A stretch of 64,000 nt of DNA from Aurelia coerulea (GCA_039566865.1 CM076943.1:35534663-35598662); one strand, 5' to 3'; shown: positions 31,833 through 42,609, numbered from the stretch's first letter. Numbers and translations are program-made. Notes: a model not told the origin generated them from the letters alone.

Positions 31833-33692
31833 CTTTCCCCAGCTAGTAGATGCACTACGGAGATGGATAGAGAGAAATCCTATTCCCTTGGACGATAGGG
31901 GGGCTGGGCCTAATTTTACGGAGACAACTAAACCCAGATTTAACAGGCAGGAGAAGATGTTTCAAGCTAAGCAATATGATTTCAAGTCAAGGCCCTGTGT
32001 TTATTGTGAGGAGACAAATCATAGGTCATATGAATGTAACAAAGTCCAGGAAGTTGAGAGAAGGAGAGAAATTTTGCGACAGAAGAGGTTATGTTTCAAT
32101 TGTACTGGCTCCAATCATCGTGCTGCTGAGTGTCACGTGAAAAGTGGATGAAGGAATTGTCACATCAGACACCACACATCCATATGTGACAAAAAGTCAA
32201 GTGATAGTAAGACCAGCCAGTCAAGCCAGGTGATGTTTGCTACAGGGGCACAAGGAATAATTTACCCTGTAGTTGTAGTGAAAGTTAACGGGATAACATG
32301 CAGAGTGCTGCTTGACACAGGAGCAGGCAGCTCATATATATCATCAAAGCTGGTTGATATTCTCAAGATTAAACCGGTGACAAGGGAGTATCGTCAAATA
32401 GACATGGTGATGGCTTCAGCAAACAAGAGAATTGACATCTACCGTGTAGAGGTCAAGAGCTTGAGAGGAGATTTCAAGTTGGGAGTATCTATTAGTAAAG
32501 TAGAGAGAGAGCAGTTATTATCACTGACAAATCCGGAGTACAAAAGGATCTTAAGAAGGTATCAGCATCTAAATGGAGTAGAGATGGATGACACAGATGA
32601 TAAACCAGAGCTACCTGTCCATCTAATTATAGGAGCTTCAGAGTATGCTAAGATTAAGACAGACACAAAACCAAGGTTAGGGAAACCAGGAGAGCCAGTA
32701 GGAGAGCTAACAAAGTTTGGATGGACAATCATTTCACCAAGATCAGAGGTAGACACAGAACATTTGTTCTTTGCAGGTTCATCAAGAGTAGATTACGACA
32801 AGCTCTGCAGCCTTGACATTTTAGGATTAGGAGAGAGAGAGGTGGGAAATCAGTCAATCTTTGGGGAGTTTGCGGAGCAATTAGAGCAGAAGCCTGAGGG
32901 GTTCTTCGAAACAGGCTTGTTGTGGAAAGGAGACTGTCCACCTTTACCAGACAATAAAGCATATAGCATATCGTCTGGAGAAGCTAATCAACAGATTAGA
33001 AAGGGATCCAGATCTCTACATGAAGTATGACCAGATTATTCAAGACCAGAAAGTGGTGGATCAGGAGCCAACAGGAAGAGTATTTTATCTTCCACACAAA
33101 CCAGTTATCAGAGAATCAGCAGAAACCACCAATATCAGGATAGTTTTTGACGCATCAGCCAAGACAAGCAGCAGTGCAGCGTCCTTGAATGATTGCCTGG
33201 AAACAGGACCGCCAACTCAAAATCTCATTTGGGACATTTTAGTCAGAAATCGGAGCAGACCAATAACTTTAGTTGGAGACATGAAACAAGCGTTCCTACA
33301 GATTAGAGTGAGGGAGGCCGAGCAGGATGTTTTACGATTTCACTGGGTGACAGACATGGACCGAAGCAGAAAGGAGACCCTACGTTTCACACGAGTCTTG
33401 TTTGGATTGTCCCAATCGCCATTTCTTTTAGGAGGAACCATTGAGCAGCTCCTCCGCAGCAAGGAGAGTGAATACCCAAAGGAGGTGGAAGAAATTCGAC
33501 GAAGCATCTACGTTGATGACCTGCTGCTATCATCAAACAGACCAGAGGAACTAGAAGAGCTAAAGGGAAAAACAGTGAAGATTTCAATGCAGCAGGGTTC
33601 GAGTTGCACAAATGGCACTCAAATGATCGATCTCTAGAGAGTGTCTGGGAAGAAACAGATCAATGCAAATCTTCATGCCAAACTTATGCCAA
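31833..33692 (+). mobile_element. BEL/Pao LTR retrotransposon, gag end, protease, RT
   Basis: Forward polyprotein remnant. Its nucleocapsid part holds two CX2CX4HX4C knuckles (CVYCEETNHRSYEC, CFNCTGSNHRAAEC). After a TGA at 32,149 comes a third zinc-like block and the aspartic protease (VLLDTGAGSSYIS near 32,310), then the spacer typical of BEL. A one-base frame change near 32,965 leads to RT: FDASAKTSSSAASLNDCLE, LVGDMKQAFLQI, LFGLSQSPFLL and RSIYVDDLLLSS. The YVDD box and FDAS order are typical of BEL/Pao. No LTR was found; the 5' end abuts a LINE scrap at about 31,833. The RT is cut at 33,693 by another element. Confidence 0.88.
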
Positions 33693-34400
33693 CAACGTAG
33701 GTTATAAAAGTTAAAATCACCTGAAATCGCCTGAAACCACCTGAAATCACCTGAAACTGCCTGAAATCACCCGAAATCATCTGCAAATCATCTGAAACCA
33801 CCTGTAAATCACCTGCAAATCACCTGCAATCGCCTGTCATTGTTTTGATGAATGGGAAAAAGTCTTATTGTCTTCAATTTTGATCATTAACACCTAAAAA
33901 GGCAAATAATCCTACTGGTGTGATCGGTAGTTCTTAGGTTGCACGCTTTTTGTCTCATTCAAATCGCTTTGTGATTGAAGTTTCTTAGAATAAGAAAATC
34001 ATTTGAAATTTTTAAAAGCTAAGCTCGTAAAATAGGCTGTATCTGCAAATCCATTCATTTTTGTTTACTAATTGTACATTTACCGGCCTGTATGTTTCAG
34101 CCTCATTATAAAGATGAAACGATGGAACCAACGCCATCCCATCTATCCCCAAAAGGGACATTCATATACTTTGCCATATTCCTTCCATTTTCAATGCAAG
34201 TTGGCATCATTCGATCGAACCAAAATCTCGTACATCTTTTAGAAATATTCTTTGTTTTAAAGAAAAATCTCTGAAAATCCCAACCAAAACTTGTACCCTT
34301 TTTGAATGAGTGAAAGACCCCTTGCAGCTGATACAAGAAAGAAGAGGGACCAAACTCAGAGCCTTCAGCAGCCATGATTTGCTCTTTTTGCTTTACTCTT

Positions 34401-35615
34401 ATGGAACGCCGTTTGCACAAAAATGGACATAAACTATGTTTATGTAACAAACGGCGTGGTGTCCATTGTTCTGGGACGCGTCTAAATTATTCCCCGAGGA
34501 TCAGTTTGCAAATTACGGCACTCTTTCTTGTGATTGCTTGGGAGAATTTAGAGTGAAGTCGGTTAACACGTTCCTCATAAAAGAAGGGAAAGACAGCACG
34601 CGCCGCGTCAATCTTGCACAGATTTGTTTCGAATATTGTTGGAAAGTATGGAAATTACGTTTTATTTGTCTTTGCGTTTTCGGGCCTAAATAAATTATGA
34701 TTAACGGTAAAATTAATTCTATGAATACTATGAAGCTACACAAGGAGTCTTGTTCGCGAAGAATTAGGCCCAAAGTTAAGAAATCGAAATACAAAGTTCA
34801 GAGCCCAGGGGGTGGGGTACCCGTAAAAAATTCGTGACGACGTAAAAAAATTGCCAAAACTATTTGAGAGCTTAGTCTACTTAACCCTTTTGCAAAAGTG
34901 TTCACAATAGATTATATTTGATTCTGCAATAGGGTTTACAAGAAGATTGAAACATAGATTTTTGTTTTTAATGTTGAAAAAGCGTTTCATGATTCAGTTT
35001 TTTAATTTTTTTTAACGATTGGTAACCATTATGAATTCGCAAAATTTGCACATCTCAAGATGAAATTTTCAATCGACTTTTTCACTACATATTCTGCAAG
35101 GTTCAATCTTTCAAACAAAACAAAGATCATAAAATCGAGTGAGTGCAAGCTAAGAAATTTGAATTTGAAATTTAGTGCTATTTTGTGCTCTTACCGTGCA
35201 AAGAAAGAGGCTTAAAGTACACTTTGTATGCCTAACTTGAAATAATACCTCAGTCTACGTTTAACAGTAGAAAAGTTTGTTTTGTACAATTCTGATATTT
35301 TCATTTTTTGGCATTAATTACACTAAAATGGAAATCTGGGTCACAGTGCACAGGTGTTCTGAATGCGATAAACCCGCTATTGTTACCGACGTGACGCTGC
35401 AGGGACTCGTTATGACTATGATTATGACGCCTTCTAGAACAATGACAATGACACCGTTTGCACAAAAATGGACATAAACTATGTTTATGTACATAAACTA
35501 TGTTTATGTGCACATAAACACAGTGTATGTACATAAACATAGTTTATGTGCACATAAACATAGTTTATGTAACATAAACTATGTTTATGTCATTTTTGTG
35601 CAAACGGCGTTCCAT
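34401..35615. repeat. Inverted ACGCCGTTTGCACAAAAATG ends inside the foldback element
   Basis: ATGGAACGCCGTTTGCACAA then AAATG at 34,401-34,425 is exactly inverted at 35,591-35,615. Each is followed inward by ACATAAACTATGTTTATGT. A partial GACACCGTTTGCACAAAAAT is at 35,448, and AACAAACGGCGTGGTG at 34,446. These may be the ends of one 1.2-kb element, or of two small hairpin elements that have exchanged sequence. Frames inside (for example 34,513-34,794 reverse) show no known family. Confidence 0.6.
35473..35590. repeat. Array of six 19-base quasi-palindromes
   Basis: Units ACATAAACTATGTTTATGT (A) and its reverse complement (A') follow in the order A, A, a diverged unit, A', A', A, with spacers of 0-2 bases (none, GC, none, GC, A). 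Each unit has 8-base inverted arms around a 3-base centre, so every unit can form a small hairpin and the array a larger branched fold. Confidence 0.85.
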
Positions 35616-36343
35616 ATACTCTTGTGTCATCGAACCAAAGATAATGAGAACGATTTGCTACGGTCAAATTATAAATGAGACTCCGGTAATTAAAGCAATG
35701 TGATTGGTTGTTTCAGAAAGGCTTTTCAAAGGAAAGGAAAAACAAGACTACGTGATTGGTTGCTTTTGAAGGTATGCTTTCAAAGGTTACCATACGAACA
35801 GGATTTGTAAGCGATATGATTGGCTGATCTGAAACAATCCAGCTAGAGGCAATGATATGAACAGGTGTGCAAACAAAGGGTGCTCTTCATATCAAGGATG
35901 GAGTACTGTTTTGTGTTACAACGAAAACCCATTCATGAAACCATTGTATAAGAACAATTTAATTGTAATCAAGGTGCTGTTGGTTGTTGCTGCAAAGCAA
36001 AGGTGTGATAATCCTTGACACTAAGGTGTGATAACCTTTGACAGATAGGGAATTTAGGAATCTTAAGTAAACTGTCAGGTACTAAAACACCGAAACCGCG
36101 TGAGAACTAAGAACTACCGATCACACCAGTAGGATTATTTGCCTTTTTAGGTGTTAAGGATCAAAATTGAAGACAATAAGACTTTTTCCCATTCATCAAA
36201 CAATGACAGGCGATTGCAGGTGATTTGCAGGTGATTTACAGGTGGTTTCAGATGATTTGCAGATGATTTCAGGTGGTTTCAGGTGATTTCAGGTGGTTTC
36301 AGGCGATTTCAGGTGATTTTAACTTTTATAACATGCGTGCCAA

Positions 36344-38018
36344 GCAACAAGTTGGTACAACTAGTGATGAGACAAAGCTATTGGGGTTAGCATAGGACAA
36401 ATGGAATGACAACCTTGCAATCAGCTTTCCTGAGATGCCAGAGAGAGTTACCAAGAGAACAGTTCTAAGCGGACTTGCTTCAGTGTATGATCCCTTGGGA
36501 TAGTTTCACCAGTACTCCTCACAGGGAAGATATTGTACCGAGACAAATGTGAAGAAGGATTATCATGGGACGAAGAGATAACAGGCCAGTTACAACAAAG
36601 ATGGGGAAAATTCATCAAATCATTACCAGAGAGAATAGAAATACCAAGAAGTGTAACTCCAGCGAAAGAGTCCATCAAAGGCATAGATTTACATGCATTT
36701 GGTGATGCAAGTGGTAATGGGGTATCCGCAGCTGTTTACGCCATAGTAGAGCAAGATTCAGGCATTAACCAAGGGCTGTTAGTATCAAAATCAAGACTTG
36801 CCAAAAAGGGACTCTCCATTCCTAGACTGGAACTAATCTCAGGTCAGATGGCTGCAAATCTCATCGATAATGTAAAACAAGCACTTGAAGGACAACCAGT
36901 GAGATCTTGTACTGGCTGGCTAGATAGCACTGTTGCCCTTCATTGGGTGAAAGGACAAGGGAACTATAAACAGTTTGTGCACAACCAAGTGAAGCAAATC
37001 CAGTTGAAGGATTACATCACATGGCGACACGTGCCAACAAACGACAACCCAGCAGATATTGGGAGTAGAGGTTGTCTTGCCAGTCGCATTGACCCAAAGT
37101 GGTTCCAGGGACCATCATGGCTTGGAAACAAACTTGATTGGCCAACTGGTATTGTCACAGCTCCAAGTGAAGAAACAGAGAGAGAGTCAAAACCAATCAA
37201 AGAGATTCTGAGAGTTGCAAATCCAGTGCGAAATGAGCTAGATGACGTATTAGAGAGATTCGAGTTCTGGAAGGCGATGAGGGTCACAACATGGATCTTC
37301 AGATTGATCAGAAATTCACAATCAAAGAAAGCAAAGAGAATCAAACGCCCATTATCTACCCATGAAATCCAAGAGCAGGTAACCATGTGGATAAGGCGAG
37401 TACAGAGTAGAGCAAAGAGCAACGACAGGTTCAAAGCAGATGAACAGAGTCTAAACATCCAGAAGAATGATGAAGAGATCTTAGAATGCAGAGGACGAAT
37501 TCAAGGACAGTGCCCCATTTACCTACCTTCAGACGAGCTGTTGACGGAAAAGTTGGTCATGGACTCTCACTTAAGCACAGGCCATGGGGGAGTCAGCATG
37601 ACAATGTCAAGCGTACGAGAGAAATTTTGGGTACCAAGGTCGAGGAAGCTTGTAAAGAAATTAAGATTTAAGTGTGCAGGGTGCAAGAGATTTCATGCGA
37701 GAGCATTCAACAGTCCACCACCGGGGATTCTACCAAAGGACAGAACTGAGGGGAGCAGGCCATTTGAGGTAATCAGCGTCGACTACGCAGGGCCAATCCG
37801 ATACAGAAGTGAGAAAGCGATAGAGAAGAAAGCATATGTCCTTTTATTTGCCTGCAGCCTCACTCGAGCTGTATACATCGAGGTTGCCACAGACATGACG
37901 GTAGAGCAGTTCATTCCAAGCTTGAAAGGGTTGATTGCAAGACGGGGTAGACCTTCAAACATATATTCTCACAATGCCAAGACATTTATTTCAGGTGCCG
38001 AGAAGCTAAAATCAACTA
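36344..38018 (+). mobile_element. BEL/Pao retrotransposon, RNase H and integrase
   Basis: Continuation of the element interrupted at 33,693. In order: thumb/connection (LLGLAWDKWN reads after a stop at 36,393), a frame change near 36,500, RNase H (IDLHAFGDASGNGVSAAVYA near 36,680; SIPRLELISGQMAANLID; GWLDSTVALHW), the integrase zinc finger (HLSTGHGGVSMTMSSVREKF ... CAGCKRF near 37,570-37,690) and the integrase core (EVISVDYAGPIRY near 37,770; RAVYIEVATDM). The second catalytic site reads IYSHNAKTF, with His where the family has Asp, so the integrase would be inactive. The element is cut at about 38,018 before its C-terminus and 3' LTR. Confidence 0.88.
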
Positions 38019-39408
38019 TCCGCAGCTGTTTATCCGTTTGTTGGTAAACTTTGGCCCGAACCAGAGTATCCTTGAAATTTTTAGCCCTTCTGAACGAAAC
38101 AAAAATCTTATCCTTGAAAATATGTCGATGTTCATTATCAACAAAGAGTGCATTCAAACATGTTTGCAAAATGTCGTAAACTTTATGAAATGCTGGATGG
38201 AATGTTAAAACCAGGGGTATCCTCGTATCGTCCAGGTGCTTTTGGTTCCGATCCAGGAGGGTATTCCGATCCAACCCCCTTACCCCGGGGGGGGGGTACT
38301 TGACTTAAATTTGTACGGGGGTGTGCCCACGAAAAAAATTTTTTTTACCCTGCTCCAGAATTTTTCGCTCAAAATGATAACCTGTTCTAGAAAAAATTGG
38401 TGAAAAGTATACTCAAAAACATGAAATTTGACCGAAAACAGACCCGAGCTAGCCGAATATCCTCCTCTGACATGTTTTGACAACCTGCTCTAGAAAAATT
38501 GCCTCATTTTGATACCCTGGGCTAGAAAAAATTGGTGAAAACGATACCCTTAAAAACGGCACATCCCCGTCGGACAAATATACTAAGTACCCCCCCCCCG
38601 GGCCCCTTACCCTATTAAACTGTCCCTCTATTTCTCCCCTATTGTACCCCCGATCCAAAAGAAAATTTTCCAAGTTTTCCAATCGATTTTCAAAAAATGA
38701 GTCTTCTGAGCAGATACGACGAATTCGAAGGGTCTGCCCATAGGGAATGCCCTTTTCCGTATGACCTGGATGACACGAGGAACGATGAAGAAGCTGATGA
38801 GTATCAGTCGGTTTCGTATACAGATCTGTGACTATTTTGTTACCTTGCCTAATAACCTGAACATCCAAAAAGTTCACCGTTTCCTTGGAATATTCAACGG
38901 TGAACTTTATGGAATGTTGAGCGGAATTCAGAAAATCTACAAATTCTATAAGTTTTTCCTCCCCGTGTGTCCAAACTAAAAATACATCATCAATATAACG
39001 CCACCATAACAAAGGCTTATATTGTGATTGTTCAAGAAGTTTTTCTTCCAAAGCCGCCAAAAATAGAATAGCATATGATGGTGCACATTTGGTACCAATA
39101 GCTGTCCCCCTAATTTGCTTAAAAAAATCACCATTAAACTCAAAAAAATTATTTGTTAGCACTAAATTAGCCAGTTCCACTAAGGTATCCGTAGAAACCG
39201 ATTGATTCTCCCTTGAATTAAGAGCAGTACGCAGAGCTTCCAGTCCTTCGTCATGGGGTATACTAGGATATAGACCGACCACATCAATCGTACACAGAAT
39301 AGCATCCCGAGGAAGGTCCTCCATGCTGGCTAACTTTTGCAGAAAATCGTTAGTATCTTTGACATATGACCGGACTCTTTTTGCTAAAGGTTGGAGATAA
39401 ATATGGAG
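38019..39408 (-). mobile_element. Penelope-like retroelement (RT), truncated and interrupted
   Basis: The reverse strand from about 39,408 reads RVRSYVKDTNDFLQKLASME, ILCTIDVVGLYPSIPHDEGL (motif A), FFKQIRGTAIGTKCAPSYA (motif B), WWRYIDDVFLVW (motif C), KFTVEYSKETVNFLDVQVI and HRSSCHPGHTEKGIPYGQTL, then, past an inserted MITE, RIPLVLTFHPAFHKVYDIL and VSFRRAKNFKDTLVRAKVYQ. The GTA[MI]GT and CHPGH blocks are diagnostic of Penelope-like RTs, which resemble telomerase. No GIY-YIG endonuclease follows; the element is cut at 38,018 by the junction with BEL. The 5' side ends at a (TAA)n run. Confidence 0.88.
38284..38602. mobile_element. hAT-like MITE with poly-G/C ends, 319 bp
   Basis: The left end CCCGGGGGGGGGGTACTTGA and right end GTACCCCCCCCCCGG are inverted, and similarity continues inward (AATTTGTACGGGGGTGTGCC versus GGCACATCCCCGTCGGACAA). 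CCCCTTAC at 38,276-38,283 and 38,603-38,610 is an 8-bp target duplication. It interrupts the Penelope-like RT and contains an internal near-duplicate (CTAGAAAAAATTGGTGAAAA twice). Confidence 0.82.
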
Positions 39409-39414
39409 ATATAG

Positions 39415-39427
39415 TAATAATAATTAT

Positions 39428-39490
<63 letters not shown>

Positions 39491-39495
39491 TATCA
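39415..39495 (+). repeat. (TAA)n microsatellite
   Basis: About 80 bases of almost pure AAT/TAA repeat. It lies between the Penelope-like RT and a forward LINE tail; the same type of repeat ends each copy of that LINE family, so this is probably the tail of a lost upstream copy or a target the family prefers. Confidence 0.9.
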
Positions 39496-39835
39496 TAACA
39501 GACGTAGCCATACCAGTTGATTTGAACATAAGAAACAAGGAACAGGAAAAGATCACAAAGTACCAACATCTAGCCAGAGAAATCAGAAAGATTTGGAATG
39601 TGTCAACCAAGGTCATCCCAATTGTCATAGGTGCCCTTGGCACTGTAACAGGCAGACTTGAACAGTACCTGAAGGAAATAGGTGTAACAACAAGAATTGA
39701 GTTAATCCAGAAGTCAACCCTTCTAGGCACGGCGAGAATCATCAGACAGGTTCTTGATATCTAAGGACACTAGATGTGACCCGATATCTTGGACAGTAAT
39801 TCCAAATGTTAATTCATTTGTGCGTAACATTCATA
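39496..39835 (+). mobile_element. LINE C-terminal tail, (TAA)n-tailed family N, copy 1
   Basis: The frame reads TDVAIPVDLNIRNKEQEKIT, KVIPIVIGALGTVTGRLEQY, IQKSTLLGTARIIRQVLDI and a stop at 39,762. It matches the end of the longer copy at 40.7-41.9 kb (IDVACPFDTRVKQKEEEKLE; IIPVVIGAFGVVSKN; CLIGTARIIRKVLDI). A short 3' UTR runs into a (TAA)n tract at 39,840-39,912. Confidence 0.78.
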
Positions 39836-39839
39836 ATGA

Positions 39840-39844
39840 TGATG

Positions 39845-39912
<68 letters not shown>
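39840..39912 (+). repeat. (TAA)n tail microsatellite
   Basis: About 70 bases of GAT/AAT repeat directly after the LINE 3' UTR, serving as its tail. Confidence 0.9.
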
Positions 39913-39913
<1 letters not shown>

Positions 39914-39985
39914 TAAAAACACCACTGTTTATTTTAAAACGTTTCGACAAAAATCTTCTTCAGTTAAACTAAACCAGAGGACAGC
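39913..39985 (-). other. Penelope-like terminal motif, possible hammerhead relic
   Basis: On the reverse strand the sequence CTGAAGA, a short AGATTTTTGTC hairpin, then GAAACG and a TTTTAAAATAAAC stretch recalls the hammerhead core CUGANGA ... GAAA found in the terminal repeats of Penelope-like elements. It lies upstream, on the same strand, of the Penelope-like RT ending at 39,408. The stem is only about 3 bp and no clear cleavage triplet is present, so at best a decayed ribozyme. Confidence 0.35.
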
Positions 39986-40675
39986 CGAGTATTTATACAT
40001 TTTAAAATCTTATTTACATGACAATTTATTTACACAACCTAAGCAAAAAGCATGCCAAATTATATTGCAAACAATGAAATAGCATTTACCGCCACCACAG
40101 TTAAAAGAAAGTTTTTAAGTTTTAGATGACTCCCAGTAAACAACCATTTTGAGATTTACGCGTGGCACTATTAATTAGCACACCTGGAACTGGAAACTCT
40201 TCTGTTATTGGAGCCAAGACCTTTGAGAAAAGACACCCGCCCAATAGCCCTCTAAGGATTTGCAGAACAGCCAAAAACTGTTTTAGCTAATGCTAAATCC
40301 CAGATGGCAAGGTAGGGGATTCCACCCTACCACCATGTGCGTAAAAACACAAAGCCAAAGGTTGAAGTGCCCCACCCATGCAGATCCTAGCTCCTAAATG
40401 TAACGAATGAATTTATGCCGACTCGCAAGCAAACATATCGAGTTCAATATCTGCTGCTCTTTCGTTCAGGCCAGCAGGTGAAAACGTACCAAGTTTGTAT
40501 TGCGAAACAACTCTTTCCTACGAAGGGAATAGACATTATCTGCCCCATCGATTATCCTAATACTAACCGAAAAATTACCCCCATGTTGTTCCTCGAAAAA
40601 ATGGCTGAAGAAACCAGCCTGTGGAACGGGCTTTCCCGTCGCCAGACTGCCGTCGTTATGTTTGCGTGCTAATAA
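39986..40675. other. Unassigned stretch, probably Penelope-like 5' part
   Basis: No protein blocks were recognised. A GC-richer segment with CCACCCTACCACCATGTGCG near 40,320-40,345 may be untranslated retroelement sequence. A forward 85-residue frame at 40,415-40,672 shows no known features. Confidence 0.4.
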
Positions 40676-42100
40676 TAATAATAAAAATAATAATAATAAT
40701 AATTATAATAGTAATAATAATTAAAGAAAAGGTAAAGAAAGAATATGCAAGAAGAGTGAGAAAAATATTAAAATCACAACTGAATGCTGGAAATGTAATC
40801 CAGGCCATAAATGCAAGGTCGGTATCCATAATACGATACAGTGCAGGAATATTGGATTGGACAAAATTAGAATTACAAGAACTGGACAGGAAAACAAGGA
40901 AGCTACTAAATATCTATAGAGCATTACACCCCTAGTCTGACGTAGACCGATTATACTGGAAGCGAGCAGAGGGAGGCAGAGGATTGTTAAGTGTTGAAGA
41001 ATGTGTAAAGATCGAGCAAACTAGCATTGGCTATTACATCAGCAACAGCAATGAAAGGTAATTAGCAGAAGTTGGGAGAGAGGGTATTGTATTTGATGGG
41101 GGTGACCCCAAAGATCTGAAAAAGAGCTAACTAAGGAAAGGAAGAATAGATATCTCCAAAAGAAACTTCATCCGGTATTCTACTAGGAGACAATGGACAT
41201 AAGAGATGAAGAGAATTCATGGAGTTGGCTTAAGAGAGGGTATCTAAAGAAAGAAACGGAGGGGATGATTTTAGCGGCACAAGACCAAGCCTTGAGAACG
41301 AACTGGGTAAAAAGCAATATTGACAGGGAGGACGTATCATCAAAATGCAGAATGTGCGGGGAAAGGGACGAGACCATTGCTCATGTGGTATCTGAATGCC
41401 AAAAATTAGCACAGAGAGAATATAAAAGCTGGAGACATGACAAAGTGGCAGCCGTTCTTCACTGGTATCTGTGCAAGAAATTCGGATTCGAATGCGACGA
41501 TAAATACTGCAACCATGTGGTGATGAAAGACTTGAAAACTTGAAAACGACCAAGTACTATTATTGTGGGACTTTTCTATCCAAACTGAAACTCGCATAGA
41601 TCATAACAAACCAGATATCATGCTGAAGAATAAGAAAGAAAAGAGTTGCCAGATAATCGATGTAGCATGTCCATTTGACACTCGAGTAAAGCAGAAAGAG
41701 GAGGAGAAGCTGGAACATTATAACGATCTGAAATACCAAATTTTGAAAATGTGGAAGGATGAAGTAAAGAAAGTTGCAATAATACCAGTGGTCATTGGGG
41801 CGTTTGGAGTAGTCTCGAAAAATTTCAAGAATTACATTGCAGCACTTGACTTTGAACCGGGAATACAGCCATTACAGAAAGCATGCCTCATTGGTACGGC
41901 CAGGATTATTAGAAAAGTACTGGACATAAGAGACTAAATAGCAGGAAGAACTATTTATGTGTTCTACAGAGACAGCATGCACACTTTCTTAAGCTACGGG
42001 ATGTAACCTGAAAGTGGACTTTGCATTACCAGTTGTACTGTGATAATGATTCAAATAATAATAATAATGATAATAATAATAATAATTATACTAATAATAA
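40676..42100 (+). mobile_element. LINE C-terminal region, (TAA)n-tailed family N, copy 2
   Basis: Starting in a (TAA)n tract, successive forward frames read KEYARRVRKILKSQLNAGN, RYSAGILDWTKLELQELDRK, RLYWKRAEGGRGLLSVEECV, then MDIRDEENSWSWLKRGYLKK, a zinc-binding CRMCGERDETIAHVVSEC near 41,350, HWYLCKKFGFECDDKY, and VIIPVVIGAFGVV-like sequence ending at LIGTARIIRKVLDIRD (41,937). Stops at 40,933 and near 41,060 and frameshifts near 41,170 and 41,545 break it. The layout is the post-RT region of a LINE with a CCHC knuckle, common in cnidarian and hydrozoan genomes. The 3' UTR ends in (TAA)n at 42,055-42,100. Confidence 0.8.
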
Positions 42101-42508
42101 GGAAAATGAAACCTTTCAACAATCATCGAAAACAGGGAGGAGATTGATTTGACCATTATTTGAGACGATCAGAAAATATGTTCACCTTGGCTCTGGAATA
42201 AGCAAATCAGTACGAAATTAATAATGCAAGCTAACAATTCACAGTTCCGGAAAAAAGGTTGATCTCCAAGGTAAGAAAAATTGTAATGTCACCAGCGAAC
42301 TAGTGTCGTATTTCTGCAGCTTTCGACCCGCTGTTTTTGATGAATTTTGACGGGCTTTGATATGCCTGGATTTCTTAATTCCTTATTTTTGCCAATTGAC
42401 GATGTCTATAGCAGTAGCAAAATGATGGTACAATGTAGCTCATTTCATACAAAAATGTTCTCGATTTACATTTTTTCTTTGTCACTCATTGTAATTTTTG
42501 ATTTCAAG
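42101..42508 (+). other. Host intron sequence before the WD40 exon
   Basis: No repeat was recognised. The stretch ends with a T-rich tract and TTTGATTTCAAG, a good splice acceptor for the exon at 42,509. Confidence 0.5.
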
Positions 42509-42609
42509 GTGAAGTGCAAGATCACAACATAGACCTATTAGCATCACACGGAGAACACACAGCAACAGCTTCAAAAAATATTATCAGGCTATGGAAAAGA
42601 GGCAAGATG
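42509..42609 (+). CDS. WDR36/UTP21-like WD40 gene, internal exon
   Basis: Between acceptor TTTCAAG and donor ATG|GTAAAT, the frame (two leading bases belong to the previous codon) reads EVQDHNIDLLASHGEHTATA then SKNIIRLWKRGKM. It ends in phase 0, matching the exon at 57,589, and together they give RGKM-VKEFDKHTADVKFLL, the inter-blade segment of the UTP21/WDR36 N-terminal beta-propeller (family form: xxHLLLPFGEHLISVD). UTP21 is an SSU processome subunit needed for 18S rRNA maturation in the nucleolus. No exons upstream of here were found in the window. Whether the gene is active is uncertain, because the third exon becomes disordered. Confidence 0.65.

Larger units (their letters stand above)
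33693..36339. mobile_element. Foldback-like DNA element with CACCTGAAATC repeats, 2,647 bp
   Basis: The ends are inverted over about 240 bases: CAACGTAGG, TTATAAAAGTTAAAATCACC, then many degenerate 12-13-base direct repeats (CACCTGAAATC variants) at 33,717-33,836, then a unique block ending GATCGGTAGTTCTTAG near 33,938. The mirror is at 36,104-36,332. CCAA flanks both sides (33,689-33,692 and 36,340-36,343), and the interrupted BEL frame continues after the second copy. Subterminal repeat arrays inside long inverted repeats are seen in foldback and some MULE or P-like elements. No transposase was recognised, so it is non-autonomous. Confidence 0.82.

Noticed and set aside
33717..33836. CRISPR-like array (CACCTGAAATC repeats)
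   Set aside because: Repeats are short, degenerate and almost contiguous, mirrored at 36,200-36,320, and lie in the inverted ends of a eukaryotic mobile element.
39350..39972. Poly-Ile, poly-Asn and poly-Tyr frames
   Set aside because: They are translations of (TAA)n microsatellites.
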